From Flavobacterium pectinovorum (GTDB lineage Bacteria > Bacteroidota > Bacteroidia > Flavobacteriales > Flavobacteriaceae): 64,000 nucleotides of DNA. Position numbers and translations under genes: made by a program. The notes beneath the pieces are model-generated. The model did no database searches, was not told the DNA's origin, and was given only the letters and a program-made list of their open reading frames with translations. The number at the start of each line of letters is the position of its first letter. The first letter of the stretch is position 1. The DNA is taken from assembly GCF_900142715.1 (NCBI RefSeq), contig NZ_FRBX01000002.1, positions 248,001 through 312,000 on the forward strand. The letters are read 5' to 3'. Below, in pieces: positions 7,769 to 16,509 of the stretch.

Positions 7769-8821
7769 CTAAACATCATCATAATCTACATAAATAGATT
7801 CTGAAGTTGGGTGAGCCTGACAAGTTAAAATTAAACCTGAAGCAATTTCTTTATCGGTTAAAATAGAATTTTTAGTCATTTCTGCAGTTCCGGATGTTAC
7901 ACGCGCTAAACAGCTGCTGCAAATTCCGCCCTGACAAGAATACGGAGCGTCGATTCCTTGTTTTAAAGCTGCGTCAAGAATGGTTTGTTTTTGAGACATT
8001 TCAAAAGAAACTTCATCATCATCAACCAAAACAGTGATTTTTGTATGTCCTTCTAATGAAGTTTTTATTTCATGTTCCTGAGATGAAGAAGTAAAAAGTT
8101 CAAATTTAATTGCGGAATCTTTTACGTTTTTCTCTTTCAAAATTGCCGAAACGGTATTGATCATTTCTTCGGGACCGCACAAGTAGAATTTATCAAATTC
8201 AAGTTCTTTGTGTTTGTTGTTCAAAACAAAATTTACTGCCGATTTTTCGATTCTGCCAAACAATGCGTTTTCAGCTTTAGCCTGACTAAAAACAAAATGT
8301 ACAAAAAAGCGTCCTACGTATTGCAATTGCAAGTCGTGCAATTCCTGGTAAAAGATGGCGTCTTCTGGAGTTCTATTTCCGTAAACTAATACAAATGAGC
8401 TTTTTGGCTCACTTTTTAATATCGATTTTATAATAGAAAGTACTGGAGTAATTCCGCTTCCGGCAACAAAAGCTGCATAATTTTTTTGTCTTTCGGCATC
8501 TGGTTCAAAAGTAAATTTTCCTTCTGGCTGCCCTACTTCAAGAACGTCTCCTGCTTTTAATTTAGTATTGGCAAATTGCGAAAACAAACCGTTTTTTACT
8601 GCTTTTACAGCAATTCTTAGTTCGCCGCTTTCTGGAGCTGAGCAAATAGAATAAGCACGACGAATTTCTTGATTATCAAGAGTTAACTTTAAGTTTACGT
8701 ATTGTCCGGCAATAAATTTATAATCTAATTTTAGTTCTTCGGGAACATTAAAAAGTATCGAAACCGCATCGGCAGTTTCACGTTTTACCTCTTTAATTAT
8801 AAGTTTTAAGAATGAAGGCAT
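7769..8821 (-). CDS. PaaE-like ferredoxin-NAD(P)H reductase with C-terminal 2Fe-2S domain
   Basis: 350 residues. An FNR-type flavin domain has RAYS (about 55-58) for FAD, GSGITPVLSIIKSIL for NAD(P) and CGPEEMI. A C-terminal plant-type ferredoxin domain has cysteines at about 296, 301, 304 and 334 (C-x4-C-x2-C-x29-C). This is the architecture of PaaE, the reductase of phenylacetyl-CoA epoxidase, but none of the other paa genes is nearby. It may serve another oxygenase or desaturase, for example a fatty acid desaturase, as electron donor; the partner is unknown. It has its own promoter (8837-8844) and terminator. Confidence 0.85.
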   Translation of the reverse strand: MPSFLKLIIKEVKRETADAVSILFNVPEELKLDYKFIAGQYVNLKLTLDNQEIRRAYSICSAPESGELRIAVKAVKNGLFSQFANTKLKAGDVLEVGQPEGKFTFEPDAERQKNYAAFVAGSGITPVLSIIKSILKSEPKSSFVLVYGNRTPEDAIFYQELHDLQLQYVGRFFVHFVFSQAKAENALFGRIEKSAVNFVLNNKHKELEFDKFYLCGPEEMINTVSAILKEKNVKDSAIKFELFTSSSQEHEIKTSLEGHTKITVLVDDDEVSFEMSQKQTILDAALKQGIDAPYSCQGGICSSCLARVTSGTAEMTKNSILTDKEIASGLILTCQAHPTSESIYVDYDDV

Positions 8822-8836
8822 GATTTAATTTTTATG

Positions 8837-8844
8837 CAAAAGTA
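8837..8844 (-). promoter_or_regulatory. Promoter -7 box of the PaaE-like gene
   Basis: TACTTTTG on the minus strand, 15 bp upstream of the ATG at 8821, fits TAnnTTTG. The TSS should lie within about 10 bases of the start codon, giving a short leader. Confidence 0.5.
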
Positions 8845-8907
8845 GCAAACGGCGCTTAATTGATAGATACGAATTTATTATTTTTAACTTTTTTTGTAAT
8901 GTTTTCT

Positions 8908-8915
8908 TACATTTG
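8908..8915 (+). promoter_or_regulatory. Promoter -7 box of the DUF5687-like permease gene
   Basis: TACATTTG fits TAnnTTTG. It overlaps a possible TTG start at 8913, so translation must begin later, at the ATG at 8946. Confidence 0.5.
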
Positions 8916-8945
8916 GACTCTTACTATAAACTCAAAACCAAAACA

Positions 8946-10406
8946 ATGATTAGAAAGTTTATTTATCTGGAATGGAAAGCCTTTACCAGATCTGCATCTT
9001 TTGGAGCAAATCTGGCCATGAAAATTTTAATAGGCTTTTTGATGATCTATTTCTCGGTCATCTTTATCGCAATGGGCGTTGGTACTTTTTACCTGCTCAA
9101 GGAAATGAATTTTGAACCATTATCAACAGTCAATAGATTTTTGATTTATTATTTTTTATTCGATTTGGTCATTCGTTTGTTAATGCAGGCAATTCCTGTT
9201 CTTAATATAAAACCGTTATTGGTTTTACCTTTTAATAAAAATACAATTGTTCATTTTTCATTGGGCAAAACGGCTTTGTCCTTTTTCAATTGGGTTCATG
9301 CGCTTTTCTTTGTTCCGTTTGCAATTGTATTAATAATAGAAGGTTATGATATCATTGGAATTGCATTTTGGCTTTTGGCGATTTTTTCTTTAATCTACAT
9401 CAACAATTTTCTCAATATTATTTTAAGCAATATCGATAAATTGTTTGTTGTTTTTATAGCAATTGCTTTGGCTCTTGGAGCAGCGCAATATTATAAATTA
9501 TTTGACATCACGGTTTTTACATCACCATTTTTTCAGGGACTTTATAGTAAAAAGGGATTTTTTTTAATTCCGGTTTTAATTTTAATTGCATTGTATCAGT
9601 TTACGTTTAAATATTTTAAAAACAATTTATTTTTAGATGCCGGACTTTCTAAAAAAGAAGATATTGCAACGACCGAAAATTTAGTTTGGTTAAATCAATT
9701 TGGAACTTTAGGAACATTTCTTAAAAATGATATTAAATTAATCAGAAGAAATAAAAGATCAAAAACGACTCTTATTATGAGTTTTTTCTTTTTGTTTTAC
9801 GGATTGATCTTTTTTGGGAATACGCATCAACCACCAATCATGCATATTTTTGCCGGAATATTTGTTTCGGGCGGATTTTTATTTGTCTTCGGACAGTTTG
9901 TACCAAGCTGGGACAGTTCGTATTATCAGTTGATGATGACACAAAACATTCCATATCGCGGATACATTACTTCAAAATGGTGGCTGGTTGTAATTGCCAC
10001 TTTTATTTCGACAATTTTAGCATCATTTTATCTTTTGTACGGATGGGAAATTTATTTAACCATTGTCGTTGGAGCCATCTATAATATAGGAGTCAATTCG
10101 CATTTGGTACTTCTTGGAGGTGCGTTTACAAAGACTCCAATTGATTTAAGTAATGCCGGCGGTGCTTTTGGAGACAAAAAAGCATTTAATGTAAGTGCGA
10201 TGTTGCTCACTTTACCAAAATTATTATTGCCTTTGGGATTATACGGCATCGGGCTTTATTTAGGAAATAAAAATCTCGGATTAGCTCTTGTTGCCGGGGC
10301 GGGAGTTTTGGGTTTTATTTTCAGAAACAGTGTTTTTTCATTAATCGAAAAAAGATATAAAATAGAAAAGTATAGTACTATCAATGCTTACAAACAAAAG
10401 AGTTAA
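8946..10406 (+). CDS. ABC transporter permease-like membrane protein (DUF5687-like)
   Basis: About 486 residues from MIRKFIYLEWKAFTRSASFG. There are about ten to twelve membrane helices in two clusters, separated by a cytoplasmic stretch (LSKKEDIATTENLVWLNQFG, then KNDIKLIRRNKRSK). This is the pattern of the Bacteroidota family I recall as DUF5687, which partners an ABC ATPase. The next gene, 95 bp on, is such an ATPase, so the pair probably forms an exporter of unknown substrate. The start was chosen because the promoter box at 8908-8915 overlaps the earlier candidate. Confidence 0.8.
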   Translation: MIRKFIYLEWKAFTRSASFGANLAMKILIGFLMIYFSVIFIAMGVGTFYLLKEMNFEPLSTVNRFLIYYFLFDLVIRLLMQAIPVLNIKPLLVLPFNKNTIVHFSLGKTALSFFNWVHALFFVPFAIVLIIEGYDIIGIAFWLLAIFSLIYINNFLNIILSNIDKLFVVFIAIALALGAAQYYKLFDITVFTSPFFQGLYSKKGFFLIPVLILIALYQFTFKYFKNNLFLDAGLSKKEDIATTENLVWLNQFGTLGTFLKNDIKLIRRNKRSKTTLIMSFFFLFYGLIFFGNTHQPPIMHIFAGIFVSGGFLFVFGQFVPSWDSSYYQLMMTQNIPYRGYITSKWWLVVIATFISTILASFYLLYGWEIYLTIVVGAIYNIGVNSHLVLLGGAFTKTPIDLSNAGGAFGDKKAFNVSAMLLTLPKLLLPLGLYGIGLYLGNKNLGLALVAGAGVLGFIFRNSVFSLIEKRYKIEKYSTINAYKQKS

Positions 10407-10466
10407 TTAGACAATGTGCCAATTTGATGATGAGATAATTTATCAGATTTTTTAATCTAAAATCAA

Positions 10467-10482
10467 TCCCGAAGCTTCGGGA
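10467..10482. repeat. Dispersed palindrome TCCCGAAGCTTCGGGA
   Basis: A perfect 16 bp palindrome in the 95 bp gap between the permease and ATPase genes, inside a longer stretch with repeated aatctaaaat words on either side. It belongs to the same family as the copies at 7637, 23326, 46282 and 63981. Confidence 0.75.
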
Positions 10483-10501
10483 CTAAAATCTAAAATTACA
10501 G

Positions 10502-11197
10502 ATGATACAAGTAAATCAGCTTTCAAAAATATATAACGGAACAACAGTTTTAAACATTAAATATCTTGAAATACCAAAAGGTCAAAGTTTTGGATTAGTG
10601 GGGAATAACGGAGCAGGGAAAACTACTTTTTTTAGTTTACTGTTAGACCTGATTCAGCCATCAACAGGAAATATTAAAAGCAATAATATTGAGGTAAATA
10701 CAAGTGAAAACTGGAAATCATTTACAGGTTCATTTTTAGATGAAAGTTTTTTGATTGGCTATTTAACTCCCGAAGAATATTTTTATTTTATTGGAGATTT
10801 ACGCCATCAAAATAAAGCAGATATAGATGCTTTGTTAGCCCAATATGAAGAGTTTTTTAATGGAGAAATTCTCAACAACAAAAAATATCTTCGTGATTTG
10901 TCTAAGGGAAATCAGAAGAAGGTGGGGATTATTGCCACACTTATAGGAAATCCTGAAGTTGTTATTCTGGATGAACCGTTTGCAAATTTAGATCCGACAA
11001 CTGTAAGCCGATTGAAAAAAATTATAAAAGAGCTGGCACAAAATCCAAACGTTACAGTTCTGGTTTCCAGCCATGATTTGCAGCATACAGTGGAAGTTTG
11101 CGATCGTATTGTTGCACTTAATAAGGGTGAAATTGTAAAAGATATTCAAACATCAGAAGAAACCTTACAAGAACTCGAATCGTTTTTTGCTGTTTAA
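10502..11197 (+). CDS. ABC transporter ATP-binding protein
   Basis: 231 residues with a single nucleotide-binding domain: Walker A GNNGAGKTT (34-42), an ABC signature that is modified but recognisable (LSKGNQKK), Walker B VVILDEPFANLDP and the switch His in SSHDLQHT. It most likely powers the permease encoded just upstream. The pair resembles simple two-gene ABC-2 exporters; the substrate cannot be deduced. Confidence 0.9.
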   Translation: MIQVNQLSKIYNGTTVLNIKYLEIPKGQSFGLVGNNGAGKTTFFSLLLDLIQPSTGNIKSNNIEVNTSENWKSFTGSFLDESFLIGYLTPEEYFYFIGDLRHQNKADIDALLAQYEEFFNGEILNNKKYLRDLSKGNQKKVGIIATLIGNPEVVILDEPFANLDPTTVSRLKKIIKELAQNPNVTVLVSSHDLQHTVEVCDRIVALNKGEIVKDIQTSEETLQELESFFAV

Positions 11198-11286
11198 AGT
11201 ACAGTTATATCAAAAAGAAGCGTAATTTTACGGGGCATTATACTAAAAATCCTTTTTAGAAGTTAATTGATTTAAAATCTTTTCTA

Positions 11287-13908
11287 TTGAAAAAGAATAC
11301 TCTTAAATATAGTTCTGCTTTGGCATTTCTGTTTGTCTTGATAGCTTGTTCTACCAAAAAGAACACTTTTTTGTCAAGAAATTCTCATGCTTTAAGTACA
11401 AAATATAATATTTTGTACAATGGCGGTATTGGTTTAGACAAAGGCTTAAAATCTATTCAGGCAGATAATAAGGATAATTTTTGGAAGATGCTTCCTATTG
11501 AAAAAATGCAGGTTGATGAAAATTTTTCTGAAGAAGGAAAAGCAAAAAATGCAGATTTTGAAAAAGCAGAAACCAAAGCAACAAAAGCCATTCAAAAACA
11601 TTCTATGAATATTGGGGGAAGAGAAAAAAACTCCCAAATTGATGAGGCTTACTTAATGTTAGGAAAAGCCAGATACTACGATCAGCGCTTTATTCCCGCC
11701 TTGGAAGCATTCAATTATATTTTATATAAATACCCAAACAGCAGTAATATTTATACAGCAAAAATATGGCGCGAAAAAACCAATATGCGTTTAGGTAATG
11801 ATGCCATTGTAGTAAAAAACATCAATCTTTTATTAAAAAATACGGATTTAAATAAGCAAACATTTTCGGATGCAAATGCATTATTAGCCGAAGCTTTTTT
11901 AAATTTAGAAGAAAGAGATAGTGCTGTGACGAAGCTTAAAATTGCAGAAGAATTTTCGAGAATAAACGAAGACAAAGCGCGCTATCGTTTTATTCTTGGA
12001 CAGATGTATCAGGAAATTGGAAAAAAAGACAGCGCCAATTATTTTTATGATGGTGTAATTGATATGAACCGCAAAGCTGACAGAAAATATATGATGCATG
12101 CGTATGCTAAAAAAGCGCAGATGTATGATTATGAAAATGGCAATGACACAATATTTTTAAAAACCTATAATGATTTAGTAAAGGATCGTGAAAACAGACC
12201 TTACTATGATGTCCTTTTTTATGAAATGGGTGTTTTTTATGATAAAAAGAAACAGCAAGACAACGCTTTGAAATTCTATAATAAATCATTAGCAAGAAAA
12301 TCGCAAGATTCATATTTAGTAGCTTCGACTTATAGAAATATAGGAGATATGTATTTTAAAAATACAGATTATACAATGGCTGCCAAATATTATGACAGTA
12401 CATTGGTAAAATTAGATCCGAAAACGAGAGAATACGCTTTTATTCAAAAAAACCGAAAAAATCTGGATGACGTCATTAAATATGAAGCAATTGCCAAAAG
12501 AAATGACAGTATTATAAAAGTTCATGATTTACCGGCACCGGATCGAAAAATTTATTTTGAAAATTACATCGCTGAATTAAAAAAGAAAGATGAAGCTAAA
12601 CGTATTTTAGAAGAAAAGGAAAAAGAAAGACTGGCAAATATAGAACGTAATTCAAATTCTGGTGGTGGCGGGCCAACAGCTGTGAATCCTGCATCAATAG
12701 GAAAACCTTCAGATCCAAATGTGGGAGCTATTATGCCGCCTGATGGAAATTCGACGGTAAGTACTTTCTATTTTTATAACCCTACAACAGTTGCCTACGG
12801 TAAGTTGCAGTTTAAAAAAATGTGGGGCAACAACCGAACTTTAGGAACAAACTGGAGATTGGCAGCTGTAAAATCTGCAAATAATATTGCATTAAATGAT
12901 ACTTTAAATAATAATCCAGATGCAATTAATGCATTAAAAGATACCATTGTTATTGAAAAGTACACCACAGAATTTTATGAAAAACAGCTTCCAACGTCTC
13001 AAATTGTAATGGACAGCATTGGTAAAGAACGAAATTTTGCTTACTATCAGTTAGGGCTTATTTATAAAGAAAAATTTAAAGAATATAATTTAGCAAGTGA
13101 TAAGCTGGAACAATTATTAAAAAACAATCCTGAAGAGAAATTGGTTTTGCCATCAATGTATAATTTGTATAAAATCTATCAAATTATAAATCCTGCTAAA
13201 GCCGAAGCAATAAAAGCAAATATTACAGGAACTTATCCAAATTCGAGATATGCCCAAATTTTGAATAAGACAAGTGAAGATGATTTAATTACACCCGACA
13301 AAGAATACAAGAAATGGTATAAGCTGTTTGAAGAAGAACAGTATTATGTTGTTTTAGACAATATTGATAATTTAATAAATCAATATTCAGGTGATGAAAT
13401 TGTTTCTAAATATGAACTGCTGAAAGCGAATACTTTAGGGAAAACAAATGGTTTAGCGGCTTATAAAAAAGGTCTGGAAGCAGTTGCAGATAATTATCCA
13501 AATACTGAAGAAGGAAAAAATGCACGTGAAATCCTGGAGAAACAAATTCCGAGTTTAGAAAAGCTTGATTTTACAACAGTTGATAATAAAAACTGGAAAA
13601 TTTTATATCAGGTTTCTAGTACTGATTCTCAAATAAGTAAAAAAATTGAAGAAGCAATAAGAGTATTTTTATTAGTTGAAAATTATGAGAGGTTAACAAC
13701 TTCTGTAGATAAGTACAATAAAACCTACAATTTTGTAGTTATCCATGGAATTAAATCAGAGGCGTATGCAAATGATGTTGTTGGAATCTTAAGAGATGAT
13801 AAAAAATATAAAATTGCACAGCCAGGAATTATTATCTCGAGTGACAATTATAAAGTTATTCAAATCAAGAAAAACATTGAAGCGTATTTAGCCCCCAAAA
13901 ATCCATAA
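11287..13908 (+). CDS. sprE: Type IX secretion / gliding lipoprotein SprE (PorW), TPR protein
   Basis: 873 residues beginning with a lipoprotein signal peptide (lipobox LIAC, Cys about 21), then many tetratricopeptide-like helical repeats (EAYLMLGKARYYDQRFIPAL, YRFILGQMYQEIGKKDSANY, VASTYRNIGDMYFKNTDYTM). A Gly/Pro-rich linker near 455-485 precedes a C-terminal repeat domain. Length, lipobox and repeat layout match SprE of F. johnsoniae and PorW of Porphyromonas, a periplasm-facing lipoprotein needed for type IX secretion and gliding. Translation starts at TTG 11287. Only 4 bp separate it from the bactofilin gene, so they are probably co-transcribed. Confidence 0.85.
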   Translation: MKKNTLKYSSALAFLFVLIACSTKKNTFLSRNSHALSTKYNILYNGGIGLDKGLKSIQADNKDNFWKMLPIEKMQVDENFSEEGKAKNADFEKAETKATKAIQKHSMNIGGREKNSQIDEAYLMLGKARYYDQRFIPALEAFNYILYKYPNSSNIYTAKIWREKTNMRLGNDAIVVKNINLLLKNTDLNKQTFSDANALLAEAFLNLEERDSAVTKLKIAEEFSRINEDKARYRFILGQMYQEIGKKDSANYFYDGVIDMNRKADRKYMMHAYAKKAQMYDYENGNDTIFLKTYNDLVKDRENRPYYDVLFYEMGVFYDKKKQQDNALKFYNKSLARKSQDSYLVASTYRNIGDMYFKNTDYTMAAKYYDSTLVKLDPKTREYAFIQKNRKNLDDVIKYEAIAKRNDSIIKVHDLPAPDRKIYFENYIAELKKKDEAKRILEEKEKERLANIERNSNSGGGGPTAVNPASIGKPSDPNVGAIMPPDGNSTVSTFYFYNPTTVAYGKLQFKKMWGNNRTLGTNWRLAAVKSANNIALNDTLNNNPDAINALKDTIVIEKYTTEFYEKQLPTSQIVMDSIGKERNFAYYQLGLIYKEKFKEYNLASDKLEQLLKNNPEEKLVLPSMYNLYKIYQIINPAKAEAIKANITGTYPNSRYAQILNKTSEDDLITPDKEYKKWYKLFEEEQYYVVLDNIDNLINQYSGDEIVSKYELLKANTLGKTNGLAAYKKGLEAVADNYPNTEEGKNAREILEKQIPSLEKLDFTTVDNKNWKILYQVSSTDSQISKKIEEAIRVFLLVENYERLTTSVDKYNKTYNFVVIHGIKSEAYANDVVGILRDDKKYKIAQPGIIISSDNYKVIQIKKNIEAYLAPKNP

Positions 13909-13912
13909 TAAA

Positions 13913-14323
13913 ATGTTTGACAAAGTAAAAAAAAACGGAACTGAGCAATTAGGTAAAACAAACAGAATTGTAGAAGGCACATCCATTATTGGCGATATTG
14001 TTTCTAAAGCCGATTTTAGGTTAGATGGAGAGTTAATAGGAAACTTTACATCACAGGGAAAATTAGTGATTGGTGCAAGTGGTGTTATTAAAGGAGAAAT
14101 TATTTGTAACAATGCCGATATTGAAGGAGAATTTCATGGAAAAATAAAAGTACTTGAAATTCTTAATATTAAAGCAACGGCAAGAATTCATGGAGAAGTT
14201 GCTGTTGGGAAATTATCTATTGAGCCAGGAGCCGAATTTACAGCTACTTGTACGATGTTGAAAAGCAATAACGAAGTAACAAATAAAGATGGAAAAGGAG
14301 CCCAACAAAAACAGGCGGAATAA
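13913..14323 (+). CDS. Bactofilin (polymer-forming cytoskeletal protein)
   Basis: 136 residues. The core is the right-handed beta-helix of bactofilins with repeating short strands: TSIIGDIVSKADFRLDGELI, VIKGEIICNNADIEGEFHG, ARIHGEVAVGKLSIEPGAEF. The tails are short and polar. Bactofilins polymerise without nucleotide and scaffold cell-shape or envelope enzymes at the inner membrane. It sits 4 bp after sprE, and its last 35 bp overlap the atpZ frame, so it links the sprE and ATP synthase genes in one transcription unit. Confidence 0.92.
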   Translation: MFDKVKKNGTEQLGKTNRIVEGTSIIGDIVSKADFRLDGELIGNFTSQGKLVIGASGVIKGEIICNNADIEGEFHGKIKVLEILNIKATARIHGEVAVGKLSIEPGAEFTATCTMLKSNNEVTNKDGKGAQQKQAE

Positions 14324-14516
14324 ATGGCTGCCGTTAATAAATATTCCCGTTCAAATGGGAATTATTATTTTTTTGTTTTCCTATTTTGGTACTTGGTTAG
14401 ATGAAAATCATCCAAGTCCCAAAGTTTATTATAATACAATTTTTGTAATGCTTGGTGTTGGACTTGCCTTATATAATGTTATTCGGCAAGTAAACGACAT
14501 TAATAAAACAAAGTAA
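14289..14516 (+). CDS. AtpZ/AtpI-family accessory protein of ATP synthase
   Basis: 75 residues with two membrane helices (NIPVQMGIIIFLFSYFGTWL and YNTIFVMLGVGLALYNVIRQ) joined by a short loop DENHPSPKVY, the AtpZ/AtpI arrangement. These proteins help Mg/Ca transport or c-ring assembly in other bacteria. The frame overlaps the bactofilin 3' end by 35 bp, suggesting translational coupling. Confidence 0.8.
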   Translation: MEKEPNKNRRNKWLPLINIPVQMGIIIFLFSYFGTWLDENHPSPKVYYNTIFVMLGVGLALYNVIRQVNDINKTK

Positions 14517-14573
14517 ATTACGTTTAAAAGTGCTTTAAATAAATATTGCATCTTTGCATAAAAATTATTTCAA

Positions 14574-14966
14574 ATGCTTTTAAAAATTTACAAACCTATT
14601 TTACAATTATTCTTTTTAGCTTTAGCCGCATATGTTTTGCAGAAAGCAGCTTTTTTACTTTTAAAAGTTAACCCCCACAACTTTTATTATAGTATAGAAT
14701 TTTTGTATTTAATTTTTTTCGGAATTTCCGCATTGTTATACCTTATATTATTAATAGTAAAAAAGAAGAATTTTGAAATTGTTGGAATGGTTTTCCTGTT
14801 CGGGACCTTTACGCAAATGTTATTAGGATATTTAATTTTGAGACCTATTTTAGAAAGCAAATCGGAAGAGGTCATGATTGAGAAAATCAATTTTTTTGTA
14901 ACATTTATTTTATTTTTGTTATTTGAGACGCTTTTAACTGTCCGATTATTAAATGAAAAGCGTTAA
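14574..14966 (+). CDS. Four-helix membrane protein at the atpI position (DUF6168-like)
   Basis: 130 residues with four predicted membrane helices and short loops (ILQLFFLALAAYVLQKAAFL, FLYLIFFGISALLYLILLIV, IVGMVFLFGTFTQMLLGYLI, INFFVTFILFLLFETLLTVR). It lies between atpZ and atpB, where other bacteria have atpI, and resembles the flavobacterial family I remember as DUF6168. A role in c-ring assembly or F0 biogenesis is inference from position. A weak promoter-like catctttg sits just upstream at about 14549-14556. Confidence 0.7.
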   Translation: MLLKIYKPILQLFFLALAAYVLQKAAFLLLKVNPHNFYYSIEFLYLIFFGISALLYLILLIVKKKNFEIVGMVFLFGTFTQMLLGYLILRPILESKSEEVMIEKINFFVTFILFLLFETLLTVRLLNEKR

Positions 14967-15014
14967 AATAACGATTCTGTAAAACAAGGTTTAAAAATAA
15001 TTTTTCATATCCTT

Positions 15015-15042
15015 TTGAATATTAATAAAAAATGTACCTTTG
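15015..15042 (+). promoter_or_regulatory. Promoter of the atpBEFHAG operon
   Basis: TTG (15015-15017), a 17 bp spacer and TACCTTTG (15035-15042) match the Bacteroidota consensus at both elements. The predicted transcription start, about 15047-15049, is about 36 bases before the ATG at 15084. This excludes the TTG at 15015 as a start codon. Confidence 0.75.
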
Positions 15043-15083
15043 CACCAAATTTCAGAAACGTAAAAATAAGATTTTTAACAGAT

Positions 15084-16259
15084 ATGGTGATTTCAAACAG
15101 ACCGCTTAAATTTATTCTTGCAGCTTTAGTAGCTTGTCTTCCAGTATCGGGTTTTGCAAACTCAGAGAATGACTCAACGCATGTACAAAGTGAGGTAACT
15201 CATGAGGAGAAAGTTGTTTCACATGATAATCATGCAGAAGCAGAACATGTAGCACAGGATCCAAAAGCAAAAGTTGATGCTTTTATTGATCACCACTTAC
15301 AAGACTCTCATGATTTTGTTTTCTTTTCAGATGATAAAGAAAATAAACATTATGGTTTCCCATTACCGGTTATTCTTATTGATGGAGGTTTGAAAATTTT
15401 CTCGTCTTCAAAATTACACCATGGAGAAGAAGTTGCAGAAGTTGATGGAAACTTCTACAAACTCGTTCACGGTAAAATATACAAAACAGATGCTGCCGGA
15501 ACAATTACTTTTAATGAGCACGGACATCCTGAAAATGAAAAACCGTTAGATTTTTCTATTACAAAAAATGTTGTGTCAATGCTTTTTGTTGCAGTACTAT
15601 TATTCTTCATGTTTACCGGTTTAGCCAAGTCATATAAAAAAGGACCAATCCCAACTGGATTTGGCAGAGTTTTAGAACCGCTAATTATTTTTATCAGAGA
15701 CGAAATCGCTGTTCCAAATATTGGTGAAAAAAAATACAGAAAATATATGGGTTACTTATTAACCGTATTTTTCTTTGTGTGGGTGTTAAACTTATTAGGT
15801 ATGACTCCACTAGGAATTAACGTTACAGGAAATATTGCAATCACGGTTTGTTTGGCAATGTTTACTTTCATCATTACACAATTTAGTGCAAACAAAGATT
15901 ATTGGGGACACATCTTCTGGATGCCGGGAGTTCCTGTACCTATGAAAATTATCCTTGCACCAATCGAGGTGTTAGGAACATTAACAAAACCATTTGCTTT
16001 ATTAATTCGTTTGTATGCAAATATTACTGCAGGTCACGTAGTAATTATGAGTTTAATTGCGATGATTTTTGTTGGAAAAAATTTAGCTGCTGATTTGCCA
16101 ATTTCTTTAGGATTAACATTATTTATTTCTGTTATCGAAGTTTTAGTTGCATTTTTACAGGCATTCATTTTCACTATGTTATCATCACTATTTATAGGTA
16201 TGGCTGTTCAGGATCATGATCATGCACATCACCATGAAGATGAAACAGCAATCATTTAA
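15084..16259 (+). CDS. atpB: ATP synthase F0 subunit a, with long N-terminal extension
   Basis: About 391 residues from MVISNRPLKFILAALVACLP, which looks like a cleavable signal sequence. About 110 mostly polar, His-rich residues follow before the first core helix (VVSMLFVAVLLFFMFTGLAK). The core is normal subunit a: EPLIIFIRDEIAVPNIG, then LLIRLYANITAGHVV with the essential Arg of the proton channel, then the last helices. The C-terminus is His/Asp-rich (DHDHAHHHEDE). Such an extended subunit a with a presumed signal peptide is known in Bacteroidota; E. coli AtpB is about 270 residues. Confidence 0.95.
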   Translation: MVISNRPLKFILAALVACLPVSGFANSENDSTHVQSEVTHEEKVVSHDNHAEAEHVAQDPKAKVDAFIDHHLQDSHDFVFFSDDKENKHYGFPLPVILIDGGLKIFSSSKLHHGEEVAEVDGNFYKLVHGKIYKTDAAGTITFNEHGHPENEKPLDFSITKNVVSMLFVAVLLFFMFTGLAKSYKKGPIPTGFGRVLEPLIIFIRDEIAVPNIGEKKYRKYMGYLLTVFFFVWVLNLLGMTPLGINVTGNIAITVCLAMFTFIITQFSANKDYWGHIFWMPGVPVPMKIILAPIEVLGTLTKPFALLIRLYANITAGHVVIMSLIAMIFVGKNLAADLPISLGLTLFISVIEVLVAFLQAFIFTMLSSLFIGMAVQDHDHAHHHEDETAII

Positions 16260-16296
16260 TTTTTTTAGAAGTTTAATTTTATATATATAAATACTT

Positions 16297-16494
16297 ATGG
16301 GAACAATTCCAACTTTAGTAGGTGCAGGTTTAGTAGTAATCGGTGCAGGTTTAGGTTTAGGTAAAATCGGTGGATCTGCTATGGACGCGATTGCTCGTCA
16401 GCCAGAAGCTGCTGGTAAAATTCAAACTGCGATGATTATTATCGCGGCTTTATTAGAAGGTTTAGCATTTGCTGCTTTAATCTTAGGAAAATAA
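16297..16494 (+). CDS. atpE: ATP synthase F0 subunit c
   Basis: 65 residues forming a helical hairpin. Helix 1 is Gly-rich (GAGLVVIGAGLGLGKIGGSA), the polar loop is ARQPEAAGK, and helix 2 (IQTAMIIIAALLEGLAFAAL) carries the proton-binding Glu54. The surroundings of Glu54 (LLEGLAF) lack the Ser/Thr ligand typical of Na+-type c subunits, so it is read as H+-coupled. A strong RNA hairpin lies 16 bp after its stop. Confidence 0.97.
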   Translation: MGTIPTLVGAGLVVIGAGLGLGKIGGSAMDAIARQPEAAGKIQTAMIIIAALLEGLAFAALILGK

Positions 16495-16509
16495 TAAAGA
16501 AGAAAATAG

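Noticed and set aside
15015..15083. Longer start of atpB from the TTG at 15015
   Set aside because: That TTG is the -33 element of a good promoter; transcription begins after it, so the ATG at 15084 is the start.
16297..16494. Sodium-driven ATP synthase
   Set aside because: Subunit c lacks the extra Ser/Thr and Gln ligands around Glu54 that mark Na+-type c rings.
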